Part shown: piece after piece, positions 26,020 to 34,775 of the stretch
How positions within the stretch are numbered: the first letter of the stretch is position 1
Layout of the letters: each line of letters begins with the position of its first letter
Assembly (NCBI RefSeq): GCF_947497275.1
Contig: NZ_CANMFS010000002.1
Coordinates: 310,001 to 374,000 of the forward strand
Direction of reading: 5' to 3'
From: an uncultured Sulfitobacter sp.
GTDB lineage: Bacteria > Pseudomonadota > Alphaproteobacteria > Rhodobacterales > Rhodobacteraceae
Length of the DNA stretch: 64,000 bases
Made by a program: the position numbers and the translations under genes
Notes under the pieces: model-generated
The model's database searches: none
The model's input: only the letters and a program-made list of their open reading frames with translations
Told to the model about the DNA's origin: nothing

Positions 26020-27204
26020 CTAGTTGCCGCCTGTAGATGCGTTCCCTGCGGCCGCAGCACCCTGTTCCGCCTCGATCTGGCGCCAGCGTGCGACGTTCTC
26101 GTTATGCTCGGCCAACGTCGTCGCAAATGCATGCCCGCCGGTACCGTCCGCCACAAAGAAGATGTATCCTGTCTCTTCCGGCTGGGCCGCCGCCATCAGG
26201 CTCGCACGACCCGGATTGGCGATCGGTGTGGGCGGAAGACCCGAGATGACATAGGTGTTGTAGGGCGTCTCACGCCGCAACTCGCTGCGCCGCAGTCCCC
26301 GCCCCAGCACCCCTTCTCCGTTGGTGATGCCGTAGATTACGGTCGGGTCCGTCTGCAACCGCATCCCCTGATTGAGACGGTTGACGAACACACTCGCTAC
26401 CTGTCCGCGCTCTTCGGCCACACCGGTTTCCTTCTCAACGATAGATGCGAGAATCAACAGCTCTTCCGGGCTCTCGATGGGCAGCTCCGGATCACGTGCC
26501 TCCCATGCGGCGGCCAATTGCGCCTCCTGTGCGGCTTCCATCCGTGCCAACAGGGCCGCGCGGTCATCGCCCTTGCGCACCTCGTAACTATCAGGCGCAA
26601 GCGCGCCCTCGGCGGGCACATCCGACACCTCACCGCTCATCACTTCCATACCGTTAAGCGCGTTCACAACCTGCCAGCTCGTGACGCCCTCAGCCATCGC
26701 TATGCGCAGCCGCGTGTCCGCTTTCGCCAGCATCTCGGTGTATTCGTCAGGTGTTTCTTCCTCGCCCGGCGTGAACTCCGCCCGCTCGACAAACCGGTTC
26801 GTCGCCGGATCAAGCTCGCGCACCTGAACGCTCGTGCGGGTCACACCGATGCGATAGACGATCTCGGTACCGCATGTGCTCGCGCCGCCGCGTGTCACGA
26901 CATCCACGATCTCTTGCATGCTCGCTTCCGGCTCTACCAGAAAGCTGCCGGCCTTCAGCTTGCTGGTCTTTTCCTCATAACTCGCACCGATGCGAAAGAT
27001 CGCCGAGGATGTCACCGCCCCTTGCTCCGCGAGGTCTTCGCTGACCCTGCCCATCGAAGAGCCCCGCTCGACCTGCACACAGATCGCCTGGCTCAGCGGC
27101 CCGGGAGAGTCGTACTGCGACTTGCCCCAGATGATCAGCCCCCCAAGCAAGAAAAGGCCAAGCATGAGAAACGTGATCGCATTGGCCGCAATGTGTCGCC
27201 ACAT
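26020..27204 (-). CDS. mltG: Endolytic murein transglycosylase MltG (YceG-like)
   Basis: A 394-residue inner-membrane protein with an N-terminal helix (about residues 8-27), a LysM-like region and the YceG catalytic domain. Signature elements are GALAPDSYEV, LLILASIVEKETG (catalytic Glu), SVFVNRLNQGMRLQTDPTVIYG, RRETPYNTYVISGLPPTPIANPG and FFVADGTGGHAFATTLAEHN. It cuts nascent glycan strands and influences chain length. It starts directly after the fabF stop. The fabF-mltG order is the common one. Confidence 0.95.
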   Translation of the reverse strand: MWRHIAANAITFLMLGLFLLGGLIIWGKSQYDSPGPLSQAICVQVERGSSMGRVSEDLAEQGAVTSSAIFRIGASYEEKTSKLKAGSFLVEPEASMQEIVDVVTRGGASTCGTEIVYRIGVTRTSVQVRELDPATNRFVERAEFTPGEEETPDEYTEMLAKADTRLRIAMAEGVTSWQVVNALNGMEVMSGEVSDVPAEGALAPDSYEVRKGDDRAALLARMEAAQEAQLAAAWEARDPELPIESPEELLILASIVEKETGVAEERGQVASVFVNRLNQGMRLQTDPTVIYGITNGEGVLGRGLRRSELRRETPYNTYVISGLPPTPIANPGRASLMAAAQPEETGYIFFVADGTGGHAFATTLAEHNENVARWRQIEAEQGAAAAGNASTGGN

Positions 27205-28464
27205 TTAATCGACCTTCCCGAACAGAACGCTCGCATTCGTCCCACCGAACCCGAACGAGTTGCTCAGTGCGACGTTGATTTCACGCTTCACCGCCTTGTT
27301 GGGCGCCAGATCGATCTTGGTCTCCACCGCCGGGTTCTCAAGATTGATCGTCGGCGGCGCGATCTGGTCGCGGATCGCGAGGATCGAGAAGATCGCTTCG
27401 ATCGCGCCAGCGGCGCCCAGAAGATGCCCGGTCGCGGATTTCGTCGACGACATGGTTACCTTGCCCGCATGCTCCCCCATCATTCGCTCAACGGCACCCA
27501 ATTCGATGGTGTCGGCCATGGTCGATGTGCCGTGCGCGTTGATATAGTCGATATCCTTCGGTTCCTTGCCCGCATGACGCAATGCCGCCCGCATCGACCG
27601 CTCGCCGCCCTCCCCGTCCTCGGACGGCGCGGTGATGTGGTAGGCGTCGCCGGACAGGCCATAGCCGATCACTTCGGCGTAAATTTTCGCGCCGCGCGCC
27701 TTGGCGTGCTCGTACTCTTCCAGAACAACGATGCCCGCGCCTTCGCCCATGACAAACCCGTCGCGGTCCGCATCATAGGGCCGGCTTGCTTTCTGCGGCG
27801 CGTCGCCGCGTTTGGTCGACAGCGCCTTGCACGCATTGAAACCGGCAATCCCGATCTCGCAAATCGCGGCCTCCGCGCCGCCTGCAACCATCACGTCCGC
27901 GTCACCGTACTGGATCAGACGGCTTGCATCACCAATAGCATGCGCACCGGTGGAACAGGCCGTGACCACCGAATGGTTCGGCCCCTTGAACCCATACCGG
28001 ATCGAAACCTGACCGGAAATCAGGTTGATCAATGCCCCCGGTACGAAAAACGGGCTCACCCGACGCGGGCCTTTTTCCTGCATCATGACAGCCGTGTTTG
28101 CGATGGAATTGAGCCCGCCAATGCCGGAACCGATCAGGACACCGGTGCGCTCCAGACTCTCGCGGTCCTCCGGCATCCAACCGGCATCTTCCACCGCCTG
28201 CTGCGCGGCGGCGATGCCGAACATGATGAATGTATCGACCTTGCGCTGCTCTTTAGGCTGCATGTATTTATCGGCGTTGAACGTACCATCGGTCCCGTCG
28301 CCCAAGGGCACCTCGCAAGCGTATTGGGTGACAAGGCGGCTTGGGTCAAAACCCGTGATCGTGCCCGCGCCCGATCGGCCATCTAGGATCCGCTTCCAGC
28401 TTTCCTCGACACCGTCCGCCAACGGTGTCACCAATCCCAAACCTGTCACGACCACTCTGCGCAT
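27205..28464 (-). CDS. fabF: Beta-ketoacyl-ACP synthase II
   Basis: A 419-residue KAS II. The catalytic triad is visible: Cys in VTACSTGAHAIG (about residue 168), His in NAHGTSTMADTIE (about 308) and His in KSATGHLLGAAG (about 346). The C-terminal glycine-rich NSFGFGGTNASV is also present. It elongates acyl-ACP with malonyl-ACP. It would normally follow acpP directly. Here two unrelated genes, one on the opposite strand, separate it from acpP, so it must have its own promoter in the 165 bp upstream. Confidence 0.97.
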   Translation of the reverse strand: MRRVVVTGLGLVTPLADGVEESWKRILDGRSGAGTITGFDPSRLVTQYACEVPLGDGTDGTFNADKYMQPKEQRKVDTFIMFGIAAAQQAVEDAGWMPEDRESLERTGVLIGSGIGGLNSIANTAVMMQEKGPRRVSPFFVPGALINLISGQVSIRYGFKGPNHSVVTACSTGAHAIGDASRLIQYGDADVMVAGGAEAAICEIGIAGFNACKALSTKRGDAPQKASRPYDADRDGFVMGEGAGIVVLEEYEHAKARGAKIYAEVIGYGLSGDAYHITAPSEDGEGGERSMRAALRHAGKEPKDIDYINAHGTSTMADTIELGAVERMMGEHAGKVTMSSTKSATGHLLGAAGAIEAIFSILAIRDQIAPPTINLENPAVETKIDLAPNKAVKREINVALSNSFGFGGTNASVLFGKVD

Positions 28465-28629
28465 CTGCTAAGCCTTCCGGTGTTTACTGCTTGATCGGCT
28501 ATACCGTGCAAAAGCGGTTTTGTTCAAGGGCGCAGGCCATCCCCCGCGCGCGGATTGCCGCCAAAATCAATCGCGACGGAACCTTGCGCGTCACTGCCAG
28601 TTGGCTCTTCACAAAAAGGAGCGAACTTC

Positions 28630-29139
28630 ATGGACGTGCTGGATATTCTTCTCAGGGCCATTGCGTGCATAGCTGCAATTATCCTGCTCACCCGTCTGCA
28701 CGGTCTGCGCAGTTTTTCTAAGATGTCGGGTTTCGATTTCGCGATCACCGTTTCAATCGGGTCGGTTCTTGCAGGTGCGGTCACGACTTCGGGCACCAAA
28801 CTCTGGGTATTTATTGGCGCCTTCGCTGCGTTATTCGTGGTCCAGATCGTCATTTCGCAACTGCGTGTCCGCGTCCAGACCATGCGGGCAGCCGTCGACA
28901 ACCCGCCCATGCTTGTGATGGAAAACGGCAGGATGATCGCCGAGAACATGAAGCGTGTTGGCATGACCGAATCCGATCTCTGGGCAAAGTTGCGCGAAGC
29001 CAACGCCTATAACCTTGACTATGTGCGCGCCGTTGTCATGGAAACGACCGGTGACGTCAGTGTCTTGCACGGCCCGAAGGACGGACCAAAGATATCACAT
29101 GAAGTGCTGGACGGGGTGAAGCGTGGCGCGGCAACATGA
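28630..29139 (+). CDS. DUF421 domain membrane protein (YetF-like)
   Basis: A 169-residue protein with three predicted transmembrane helices (about residues 5-25, 35-55 and 58-78). A cytoplasmic DUF421 domain carries NPPMLVMENGRMIAENMKRVGMTESDLWAKLREANAYNLDYVRAVVMETTGDVSV, the typical family signature. Function is not established; family members are linked to stress or spore physiology in other bacteria. An AAGGAG sets the ATG at 28630. It is transcribed against the fab genes on both sides and looks inserted. Confidence 0.9.
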   Translation: MDVLDILLRAIACIAAIILLTRLHGLRSFSKMSGFDFAITVSIGSVLAGAVTTSGTKLWVFIGAFAALFVVQIVISQLRVRVQTMRAAVDNPPMLVMENGRMIAENMKRVGMTESDLWAKLREANAYNLDYVRAVVMETTGDVSVLHGPKDGPKISHEVLDGVKRGAAT

Positions 29140-29149
29140 TAGTGCGTCG

Positions 29150-29683
29150 TCAAACCGGCGGCCCCTTGCGTGTCATCAGCGTCACCTGTTCGCCATCGAC
29201 CTGCGCGTCGCGCAAGTCCTTGTAGCCCAATGTATGCGCAATTTTGCGCGAGGCCACGTTGCCTTTCGTGATCATGCAGACGGTTCGTCCCGTCACGACC
29301 CGGTCGAACCAATCATGCGCCGCATTCGCGGCTTCCATCCCCAGTCCGCGCCCCTGCGCCGCCGGATCCAGAACCCAGCCGGCTTCCGGGAACGGATCAA
29401 ACTCGTCTCCCAATCCGCGTGATCCGAAGAAAAAGCCGGTCTGCCCGGCCATCAACGCCTCACCGTGAACCTGTATAGCCCACTGCCCAAACCCAGTGAT
29501 CTGCCAGTGACCGGCATTGCGCAGAAACGAATCCCAGCTGCGCGCCTTGGGCCAGGGTTTCCCGCTGATATGCGCCACGACTTCCGGCTTCGCCCATATC
29601 TCGGCAAATCGGGCAAAGTCCTCGGTGCGCATCGCGCGCAGCGTCAGCCGGGAGGTATTTATCGTAGGTATCGTGCGTGACAT
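29150..29683 (-). CDS. GNAT family N-acetyltransferase (RimJ/RimL-like)
   Basis: A 177-residue GNAT protein. The N-terminus INTSRLTLRAMRTEDFARFAEIWAKPEVVAHI is typical of the RimJ/RimL group. The acetyl-CoA motif A is present as EAGWVLDPAAQGRGLGMEAANAAHDWF (Q/RxxGxG/A), and motif B as SRKIAHTLGYKDL. Substrate unknown; the family often modifies protein N-termini or small molecules. It converges on the DUF421 gene with only 10 bp between stops. Confidence 0.9.
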   Translation of the reverse strand: MSRTIPTINTSRLTLRAMRTEDFARFAEIWAKPEVVAHISGKPWPKARSWDSFLRNAGHWQITGFGQWAIQVHGEALMAGQTGFFFGSRGLGDEFDPFPEAGWVLDPAAQGRGLGMEAANAAHDWFDRVVTGRTVCMITKGNVASRKIAHTLGYKDLRDAQVDGEQVTLMTRKGPPV

Positions 29684-29773
29684 CCGGTGAATGACCTTCA
29701 CTCTTGCAGTGTGCTCAGGCGGTCACCCTCACCCGATACGCGCGCCGCCGACAAGCAAGAATTCGGCCAAAAA

Positions 29774-29809
29774 CGAAAAACGGCGCCGATCCGCAAAGGG
29801 TGGCGCCGT
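29774..29809 (-). terminator. Terminator after acpP
   Basis: On the minus strand ACGGCGCC (29809-29802) pairs with GGCGCCGT (29787-29780), followed by TTTTTCGTTTTT. It ends the fabD-fabG-acpP transcript and confirms that fabF is not read through from it. Confidence 0.85.
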
Positions 29810-29847
29810 CTTGGAATTTTTCTGCCGACAATTACGGCTGAACGGAC

Positions 29848-30081
29848 TCAGGAAGCTTCTTTGATGAACTTCACGGCGTCGCCGAACGTCTGGATGTTCT
29901 CCGCCGCGTCGTCCGGGATCTCAATGCCGAACTCTTCTTCGAACGCCATCACCAGCTCGACCGTGTCGAGGCTGTCAGCGCCCAGATCGTCGATGAACGA
30001 TGCGTTCTCGACAACTTTGTCTTCTTCAACACTCAGATGCTCTACAACGATCTTCTTTACGCGTTCTGCGACATCGCTCAT
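29848..30081 (-). CDS. acpP: Acyl carrier protein
   Basis: A 77-residue ACP. The phosphopantetheine attachment serine is in [24 protein letters not shown], the classic signature, and the protein is strongly acidic. It carries growing acyl chains for the fatty acid synthase enzymes encoded around it. The ATG at 30081 ([10 protein letters not shown]) is the usual start and has GAGGA upstream; an earlier TTG is rejected. The 206-bp leader between fabG and acpP is structured. Confidence 0.97.
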   Translation of the reverse strand: MSDVAERVKKIVVEHLSVEEDKVVENASFIDDLGADSLDTVELVMAFEEEFGIEIPDDAAENIQTFGDAVKFIKEAS

Positions 30082-30111
30082 ACTTTGGTCCTCGCTCAAT
30101 CAGGCCACATG

Positions 30112-30171
30112 GCCCCTTTTGGTTTCCGCCCTCCCAGATTTCGAAGGGCCGGAGAATGCCCCAAAAGGGGC
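30112..30171 (-). promoter_or_regulatory. Stem-loop in the acpP leader
   Basis: GCCCCTTTTGG (30112-30122) and CCAAAAGGGGC (30161-30171) form an 11-bp perfect inverted repeat with a partly self-complementary 38-bp loop (AGGGC/GCCCT). It lies 30 bp upstream of acpP, between fabG and acpP. It may insulate or modulate the abundant acpP mRNA. Confidence 0.55.
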
Positions 30172-30243
30172 GGCTCGTTTTCCTTGCTCGCACAAGGCGC
30201 GGGTCACAATCAAGCGCCCGTCTGGGTTAATCTGCGCTTCCTT

Positions 30244-30258
30244 TAGCATATGATGCTA
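30244..30258. promoter_or_regulatory. TAGCAT-ATG-ATGCTA inverted repeat upstream of acpP
   Basis: Six-base arms TAGCAT and ATGCTA with a 3-bp centre, 163 bp upstream of acpP and 30 bp past the fabG stop. It may be part of an acpP promoter or operator. The evidence is only the symmetry and position. Confidence 0.35.
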
Positions 30259-30287
30259 GGGACGCAAACGCTTTCACGACAGCGCCC

Positions 30288-31025
30288 TCACAACATGGCC
30301 ATACCGCCATTCACATGCAAGGTGGCACCCGTGACATAACCTGCCTCACCGCTGGCGAGATAGACGACCGCGCTGGCAATTTCGCTCGGCGTGCCCATGC
30401 GGCCGGCCGGAATCTGCCCCATGATCCCCGATTTCTGATCGTCGGTCAGCTTGTCGGTCATCGCCGTTTCGATGAAACCGGGCGCGACGGCGTTCACCGT
30501 GATGCCGCGACTTGCCACTTCATAGGCAAGGCTTTTCGACATCCCGATCATCCCCGCTTTCGATGCGGCGTAATTCGCCTGCCCTGGATTTCCGGTGGCC
30601 CCGACGATGGATGAGATATTCACGATCCGGCCCCAACGCGCCTTCATCATGCCGCGCATCACACCCTTGCACAGCTTGAAGGTCGCGGTCAGGTTCACGT
30701 CGAGCACCGACTGCCATTCATCCTCGGACATCCGCATGAACAGATTGTCCCGCGTGATCCCGGCGTTGTTGATCAGGATATCAACGGCTCCCATCGCCTC
30801 GACTGCTTGCTTGGGCAGGGCCTCGACCGCCGCCATATCACTGAGGTTACAGGGCAGCACGTGTGCCCGTTCCCCCAACTCCGCCGCCAACGCCTCAAGA
30901 GGTTCGGTACGCGTGCCGGAAAGCCCAACGACAGCGCCCTGTGCGTGCAACGCGCGCGCGACATCCGCTCCGATCCCGCCGGATGCGCCCGTGATCAACG
31001 CGCATTTTCCTGTCAAATCAAACAT
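30288..31025 (-). CDS. fabG: 3-oxoacyl-ACP reductase
   Basis: A 245-residue short-chain dehydrogenase. The NADPH-binding motif TGASGGIG is near the N-terminus. NNAGITRDNLFMRM is a FabG hallmark. The catalytic triad is S in NISSIVG, with YAASKAG supplying Tyr and Lys. The C-terminus ends with YVTGATLHVNGGMAML. It reduces 3-oxoacyl-ACP in fatty acid elongation. It lies 40 bp after fabD. Confidence 0.97.
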   Translation of the reverse strand: MFDLTGKCALITGASGGIGADVARALHAQGAVVGLSGTRTEPLEALAAELGERAHVLPCNLSDMAAVEALPKQAVEAMGAVDILINNAGITRDNLFMRMSEDEWQSVLDVNLTATFKLCKGVMRGMMKARWGRIVNISSIVGATGNPGQANYAASKAGMIGMSKSLAYEVASRGITVNAVAPGFIETAMTDKLTDDQKSGIMGQIPAGRMGTPSEIASAVVYLASGEAGYVTGATLHVNGGMAML

Positions 31026-31065
31026 GTGGATTCCTTTATTCCAGTAATCTCCGGCGTACGACGGA

Positions 31066-31998
31066 TCAGCTTTGGGCCGCGTCTTGAACCTCGTCCGCGG
31101 TGCCGACGGTGCGCAGCGTCGCGTCCTTGTGGATACGTCGGATCATGCCGGACAACGCCTTGCCCGCACCAATCTCCCAAAACTCGGTAACGCCCTGTGC
31201 GACCATCCACTCCACAGACGACCGCCAGCGCACCCGACCCGTGACCTGATCCACCAAAAGCTGCGGGATCGGTCCGGCGGTACCCACAGCCTGCGCCGTG
31301 ACATTCGCCACCAGCGGCACGGCGGGATCGTTCAACGTGACTTCGCCCAACGCCTGCGCCATCGCGTCGGCAGCGGGCGCCATCAACGCACAGTGAAACG
31401 GCGCCGACACCGGCAACGGCAGCGCCCGTTTGGCGCCCGCTGTCTTGGCAAGCGCGATCGCCCGTTCGACGGCTTCCTTATCGCCTGAGATCACGTTCTG
31501 GGTGGGATCGTTTTCGTTAGCCAGTGCGCAGACACCATCGCCCGCCGCCTCCGCTGCGATGCGCGTCACCTCATCCGCGCCAAGGCCCAGGATCGCCGCC
31601 ATCGCGCCCTCGCCCTGCGGTACAGCCGCCTGCATCGCGCGACCCCGGATCCGCAGCAACCGCGCTGTATCGGCCAGCGAAAATACCCCTGCAGCACACA
31701 GCGCGGAATACTCGCCCAGACTGTGCCCGGCTACGAAATCGGCGCGCGTGATTACGACGCCTTCTGCCTCCAGCGCCCGCATTGCCGCCATCGATGTGGC
31801 CATCAGCGCAGGCTGCGCGTTTTCGGTCAACGTCAGCGTCTCGATGTCGCCGTCCCAGATCAAACCGCTCAGCTTTTCGCCCAAAGCCGTGTCTACCTCG
31901 TCGAACACGTCCCGCGCCGCCGGATAGGCCTGTGCAAGACTGCGGCCCATGCCAATAACCTGTGCGCCTTGGCCTGGAAATACGAATGCGGTGCTCAT
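31066..31998 (-). CDS. fabD: Malonyl-CoA:ACP transacylase
   Basis: A 310-residue FabD. Signatures are FVFPGQGAQVIGMG at the N-terminus, the nucleophile motif AGHSLGEYSALCAAG (about residue 92), and the later histidine in SAPFHCALMAPA. It loads malonate from CoA onto ACP. A GGAGAGG lies before the ATG at 31998. It is first in the fabD-fabG-acpP operon. Confidence 0.97.
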   Translation of the reverse strand: MSTAFVFPGQGAQVIGMGRSLAQAYPAARDVFDEVDTALGEKLSGLIWDGDIETLTLTENAQPALMATSMAAMRALEAEGVVITRADFVAGHSLGEYSALCAAGVFSLADTARLLRIRGRAMQAAVPQGEGAMAAILGLGADEVTRIAAEAAGDGVCALANENDPTQNVISGDKEAVERAIALAKTAGAKRALPLPVSAPFHCALMAPAADAMAQALGEVTLNDPAVPLVANVTAQAVGTAGPIPQLLVDQVTGRVRWRSSVEWMVAQGVTEFWEIGAGKALSGMIRRIHKDATLRTVGTADEVQDAAQS

Positions 31999-32147
31999 GG
32001 CGGTGCCTCTCCACTGAAAACTGGGGTTTTGTGTAGCGAAGGTGGCGCAGTCCCACAAGGGCGCACACCATATCTGCGCAGGTGGTCATTGCCCTGCTCG
32101 CCCCGCAGCGTATTGTTGCGCAGATACGCACGGACAGGAGACATGAC

Positions 32148-33356
32148 GTGGCCTTGACCAATACGACCCTTCGCTACGGCAGCGTAACCCGCGGCTTTCA
32201 CTGGCTGACGGCGCTTCTAGTGCTGACGCTCATTCCGGTTGCGATCATCGCCGAGGAGTTGCCCTACGAGACCTCCGAGCAATTGGCGCGCAAGGCCTGG
32301 CTGTTCTCGTTGCACAAGACGCTCGGCATTACCGTTTTCTTCGTCGCACTGCTGCGGATTGTCTGGGCCATCTCGCAACCCAAGCCGGCACCCCTGCACG
32401 CGGACCGCAAGTTCGAGACATTGCTGGCAGAGACGGCGCATTGGCTGCTCTATGGCTCGCTGGTACTGTCGCCCCTGTCGGGCTGGATACATCACGCCTC
32501 CACCTCAGGCTTTGCGCCGATCTGGTGGCCGTTCGGTCAATCCCTGCCACTGGTGCCGAAATCGGAATACGTCGCCGCCGTGACGGGCGGGCTACACTGG
32601 GTTTTCGGCGTGGTGATGATCTTTACGCTGCTTGCCCACATTGCGGGGGCGCTCAAACACCATCTGATCGACAAGGACGCAACGCTGCGCCGTATGCTGG
32701 GTCGCCCGGCAGACATTCCCGCCCTCATACCCACGTCGCACGGCGCTGCCCCGATCCTGTGCGCCATCACAATCTGGGCAGGCACGCTGGCGATGGGAAG
32801 CGTTTTGAGCGTTTACAGCGAAGAAAGCGAAACCGTCGCCAGCGCTTCGCTCGAAGATGTCGTATCAGAATGGACCGTTCAGAATGGCGAAATCGCGATC
32901 ACCGTCACACAATTCGGCTCCGAGGTGACGGGACGCTTCGCCGACTGGACCGCAAGCATCGACTACGACGACAATGTGATGACCGGGCCGGCAGGTTCGG
33001 TCGCGGCGGTGATCTCTATCGGCTCGCTGACCTTGGGCTCCGTCACCGACCAGGCGATGGGCCCGGATTTCTTCGACACATCCACCTATCCTACGGCTAC
33101 CTATACGGCGGACCTGATCAAAGGCGTCGACGGGTTCACCGCCGAAGGCATGTTGACGATCAAAGACCAGTCCGCGCCGCTCTCAATGCCATTCAGCCTG
33201 CTTATCGAAGGCGACAGCGCGCAGATGCTTGCCTCTCTCACACTCGACCGTCGCACGTTCGGCATAGGTGACAATATGGACGACGAAAGCTCACTTGCCT
33301 TCGATGTCGGCGTCGATATCACGCTCGTCGCGACGCGGGCGGAAAGCTCAGATTAA
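32148..33356 (+). CDS. Cytochrome b561 fused to a YceI-like domain
   Basis: A 402-residue fusion. The N-terminal half is a cytochrome b561: four transmembrane helices with haem-ligand histidines in RGFHWLTALL, LHKTLGITVFFVALLRIVW, HWLLYGSLVLSPLSGWIHH and LHWVFGVVMIFTLLAHIAGALKHH. A fifth hydrophobic segment (about residues 205-225) leads to a periplasmic YceI-like lipocalin domain (VQNGEIAITVTQFGSEVTGRFADW...). YceI proteins bind polyisoprenoids. The fusion suggests electron transfer between the quinone pool and a bound isoprenoid quinone or precursor. The GTG at 32148 has AGGAG 7 bp upstream. A separate YceI gene faces it. Confidence 0.9.
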   Translation: MALTNTTLRYGSVTRGFHWLTALLVLTLIPVAIIAEELPYETSEQLARKAWLFSLHKTLGITVFFVALLRIVWAISQPKPAPLHADRKFETLLAETAHWLLYGSLVLSPLSGWIHHASTSGFAPIWWPFGQSLPLVPKSEYVAAVTGGLHWVFGVVMIFTLLAHIAGALKHHLIDKDATLRRMLGRPADIPALIPTSHGAAPILCAITIWAGTLAMGSVLSVYSEESETVASASLEDVVSEWTVQNGEIAITVTQFGSEVTGRFADWTASIDYDDNVMTGPAGSVAAVISIGSLTLGSVTDQAMGPDFFDTSTYPTATYTADLIKGVDGFTAEGMLTIKDQSAPLSMPFSLLIEGDSAQMLASLTLDRRTFGIGDNMDDESSLAFDVGVDITLVATRAESSD

Positions 33357-33392
33357 CCTGACCCTCTCCCGCGCTGGCAAACAGCGCATGAA

Positions 33393-33423
33393 AAAAGCCG
33401 CCGGTTTCCCCCCGGCGGCTTTC
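33393..33423. terminator. Bidirectional terminator between the two YceI-type genes
   Basis: AAGCCGCCGG (33395-33404) pairs with CCGGCGGCTT (33412-33421), with T-rich sequence on the plus side and a run of six T on the minus side. It sits between convergent genes and should serve both. Confidence 0.85.
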
Positions 33424-33442
33424 TGGTCGTTCTTTCTGCGCG

Positions 33443-34012
33443 TCAGTCGGCTTTGCCGGCCTCGACGGAAATCATCACTTGTACTTCATCACTGACGTTC
33501 GGTGCGAATTTGCCAAGGTCATAATCGGACCTCAGAAGTGTCGTCGTCGCGTCGAAACCCGCCCATGGCTTGTTGGCCATCGGATTGTCCGCCGCCTGAT
33601 TCAGTGTCGCATCAAGGACCACAGACTTCGTGACATCATTGATCGTCAGATCGCCGGTAATCTCGGCGGTATCATCTCCAGTCACTTCGATCGCCGTGGA
33701 CGTGAACGTGATCATGTCATCGTCGGTCGCGCCGAAAAAGTCGTCTGACATGAAGTGGCCAGTGCGCTCCTCCCAACCCGTGAACATGGACTTTGTCGGC
33801 ATCGACACGGTCACGGATGAATTTGCAGGCTCTTCCTGATCGAACATGATCTCGCCCTCGAAGCCGGAGAACATGCCGTGGGTGGTCGAGAAACCGAAAT
33901 GCTCCCAGCTGAACAGGATCTGGCTATGGCTTGGATCGAGCGTGTATTTCTCTGCGGCCAGCGCCATGCTGGCAGACGCGGACATCACTGCGGCGAGAAC
34001 GAGGGTTTTCAT
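33443..34012 (-). CDS. Periplasmic YceI family protein
   Basis: A 189-residue YceI protein with a Sec signal peptide (MKTLVLAAVMSASASMALA, cleavage near residue 19). The lipocalin-like core opens with EKYTLDPSHSQILFSWEHFGFSTTHGMF, the standard YceI N-terminus, and continues with LTINDVTKSVVLDAT and FDATTTLLRSDYDLGKFAP. Homologues bind isoprenoid quinones in the periplasm. An AAGGAG precedes the ATG. It converges on the b561-YceI fusion, and the two probably share a pathway. Confidence 0.94.
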   Translation of the reverse strand: MKTLVLAAVMSASASMALAAEKYTLDPSHSQILFSWEHFGFSTTHGMFSGFEGEIMFDQEEPANSSVTVSMPTKSMFTGWEERTGHFMSDDFFGATDDDMITFTSTAIEVTGDDTAEITGDLTINDVTKSVVLDATLNQAADNPMANKPWAGFDATTTLLRSDYDLGKFAPNVSDEVQVMISVEAGKAD

Positions 34013-34392
34013 GTGGTCATCTCCTTGGTTGGACTTTCTGAAGATATATGTGGGGCAAAGAGCCCGAAACTCAATGCCGCAAAGGTCAACAGGATCTGCG
34101 CGGAGCCGAACAGATCGGCACGGCATATGCGGTTTTCTCAGATAGTTTCGCCTACAGACCGAAGCGCGACACAAAGAACGCGCAAGCCCAAACGGGGTAT
34201 CCACGGACCGGTGGCAGCGTACCCGAAGAATGTTGTCCCGCAACCGGCGGCACCGCTTGCTCAAGCGGCAAAACCGTGTATATGCGGAGCTTCTTTTGCA
34301 AGAACAGACAAACCGCGCAGTCTCTCGTGGTGGGGCCGCAGAAGAACCATCGCCCCGCCTATGAAATGCGCCTTGAAATAAGTGGAGCACAC
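34013..34392. other. Intergenic region with rpsF and yceI promoters
   Basis: About 380 bp between divergent yceI and rpsF. I see no gene. A possible sigma-70-like promoter for rpsF is TTGCTC (34257-34262), a 16-bp spacer, then TATATG (34279-34284), which would give a leader of about 100 nt. Such rpsF leaders often bind S6:S18 for feedback control, but I could not recognise that motif with confidence. Confidence 0.4.
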
Positions 34393-34746
34393 ATGCCGCT
34401 ATATGAGCATGTCATGATTGCGCGTCAGGACCTGTCCAACACGCAAGCCGAAGGCCTTATCGAACACTTTGGCACCGTCCTCGCCGACAACGGTGGAAAA
34501 CTCGTCGATAGCGAGTATTGGGGCGTGAAAACAATGGCCTACAAGATCAACAAGAACCGCAAGGGCCACTATGCCTTCCTGCGCTCCGATGCACCGGCAC
34601 CCGCCGTGCAGGAGATGGAACGCCTGATGCGCCTGCATGATGATGTCATGCGCGTTCTGACGATCAAGATGGACGAGCACAAAGAGCTGCCATCCGTTCA
34701 GATGCAAAAACGTGACGAGCGCCCCGAGCGCCGTGAACGTCGCTGA
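34393..34746 (+). CDS. rpsF: 30S ribosomal protein S6
   Basis: A 117-residue S6: PLYEHVMIARQDLSNTQAEGLIEHF, GGKLVDSEYWGVKTMAYKINKNRKGHYAFL and the charged C-terminal tail ending RDERPERRERR. It is the first gene of rpsF-rpsR-rplI. The ATG at 34393 is preceded by TGGAG. A long in-frame upstream extension has no ribosome-binding site and is not used. Confidence 0.97.
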   Translation: MPLYEHVMIARQDLSNTQAEGLIEHFGTVLADNGGKLVDSEYWGVKTMAYKINKNRKGHYAFLRSDAPAPAVQEMERLMRLHDDVMRVLTIKMDEHKELPSVQMQKRDERPERRERR

Positions 34747-34775
34747 TTCTGGCTTGTAGAAAGAGGACCTGACCC

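Noticed and set aside
26104..28386. A 760-codon plus-strand frame opposite mltG and fabF
   Set aside because: It spans two well-defined genes on the other strand and shows the composition of a shadow frame; no start signal or known domain.
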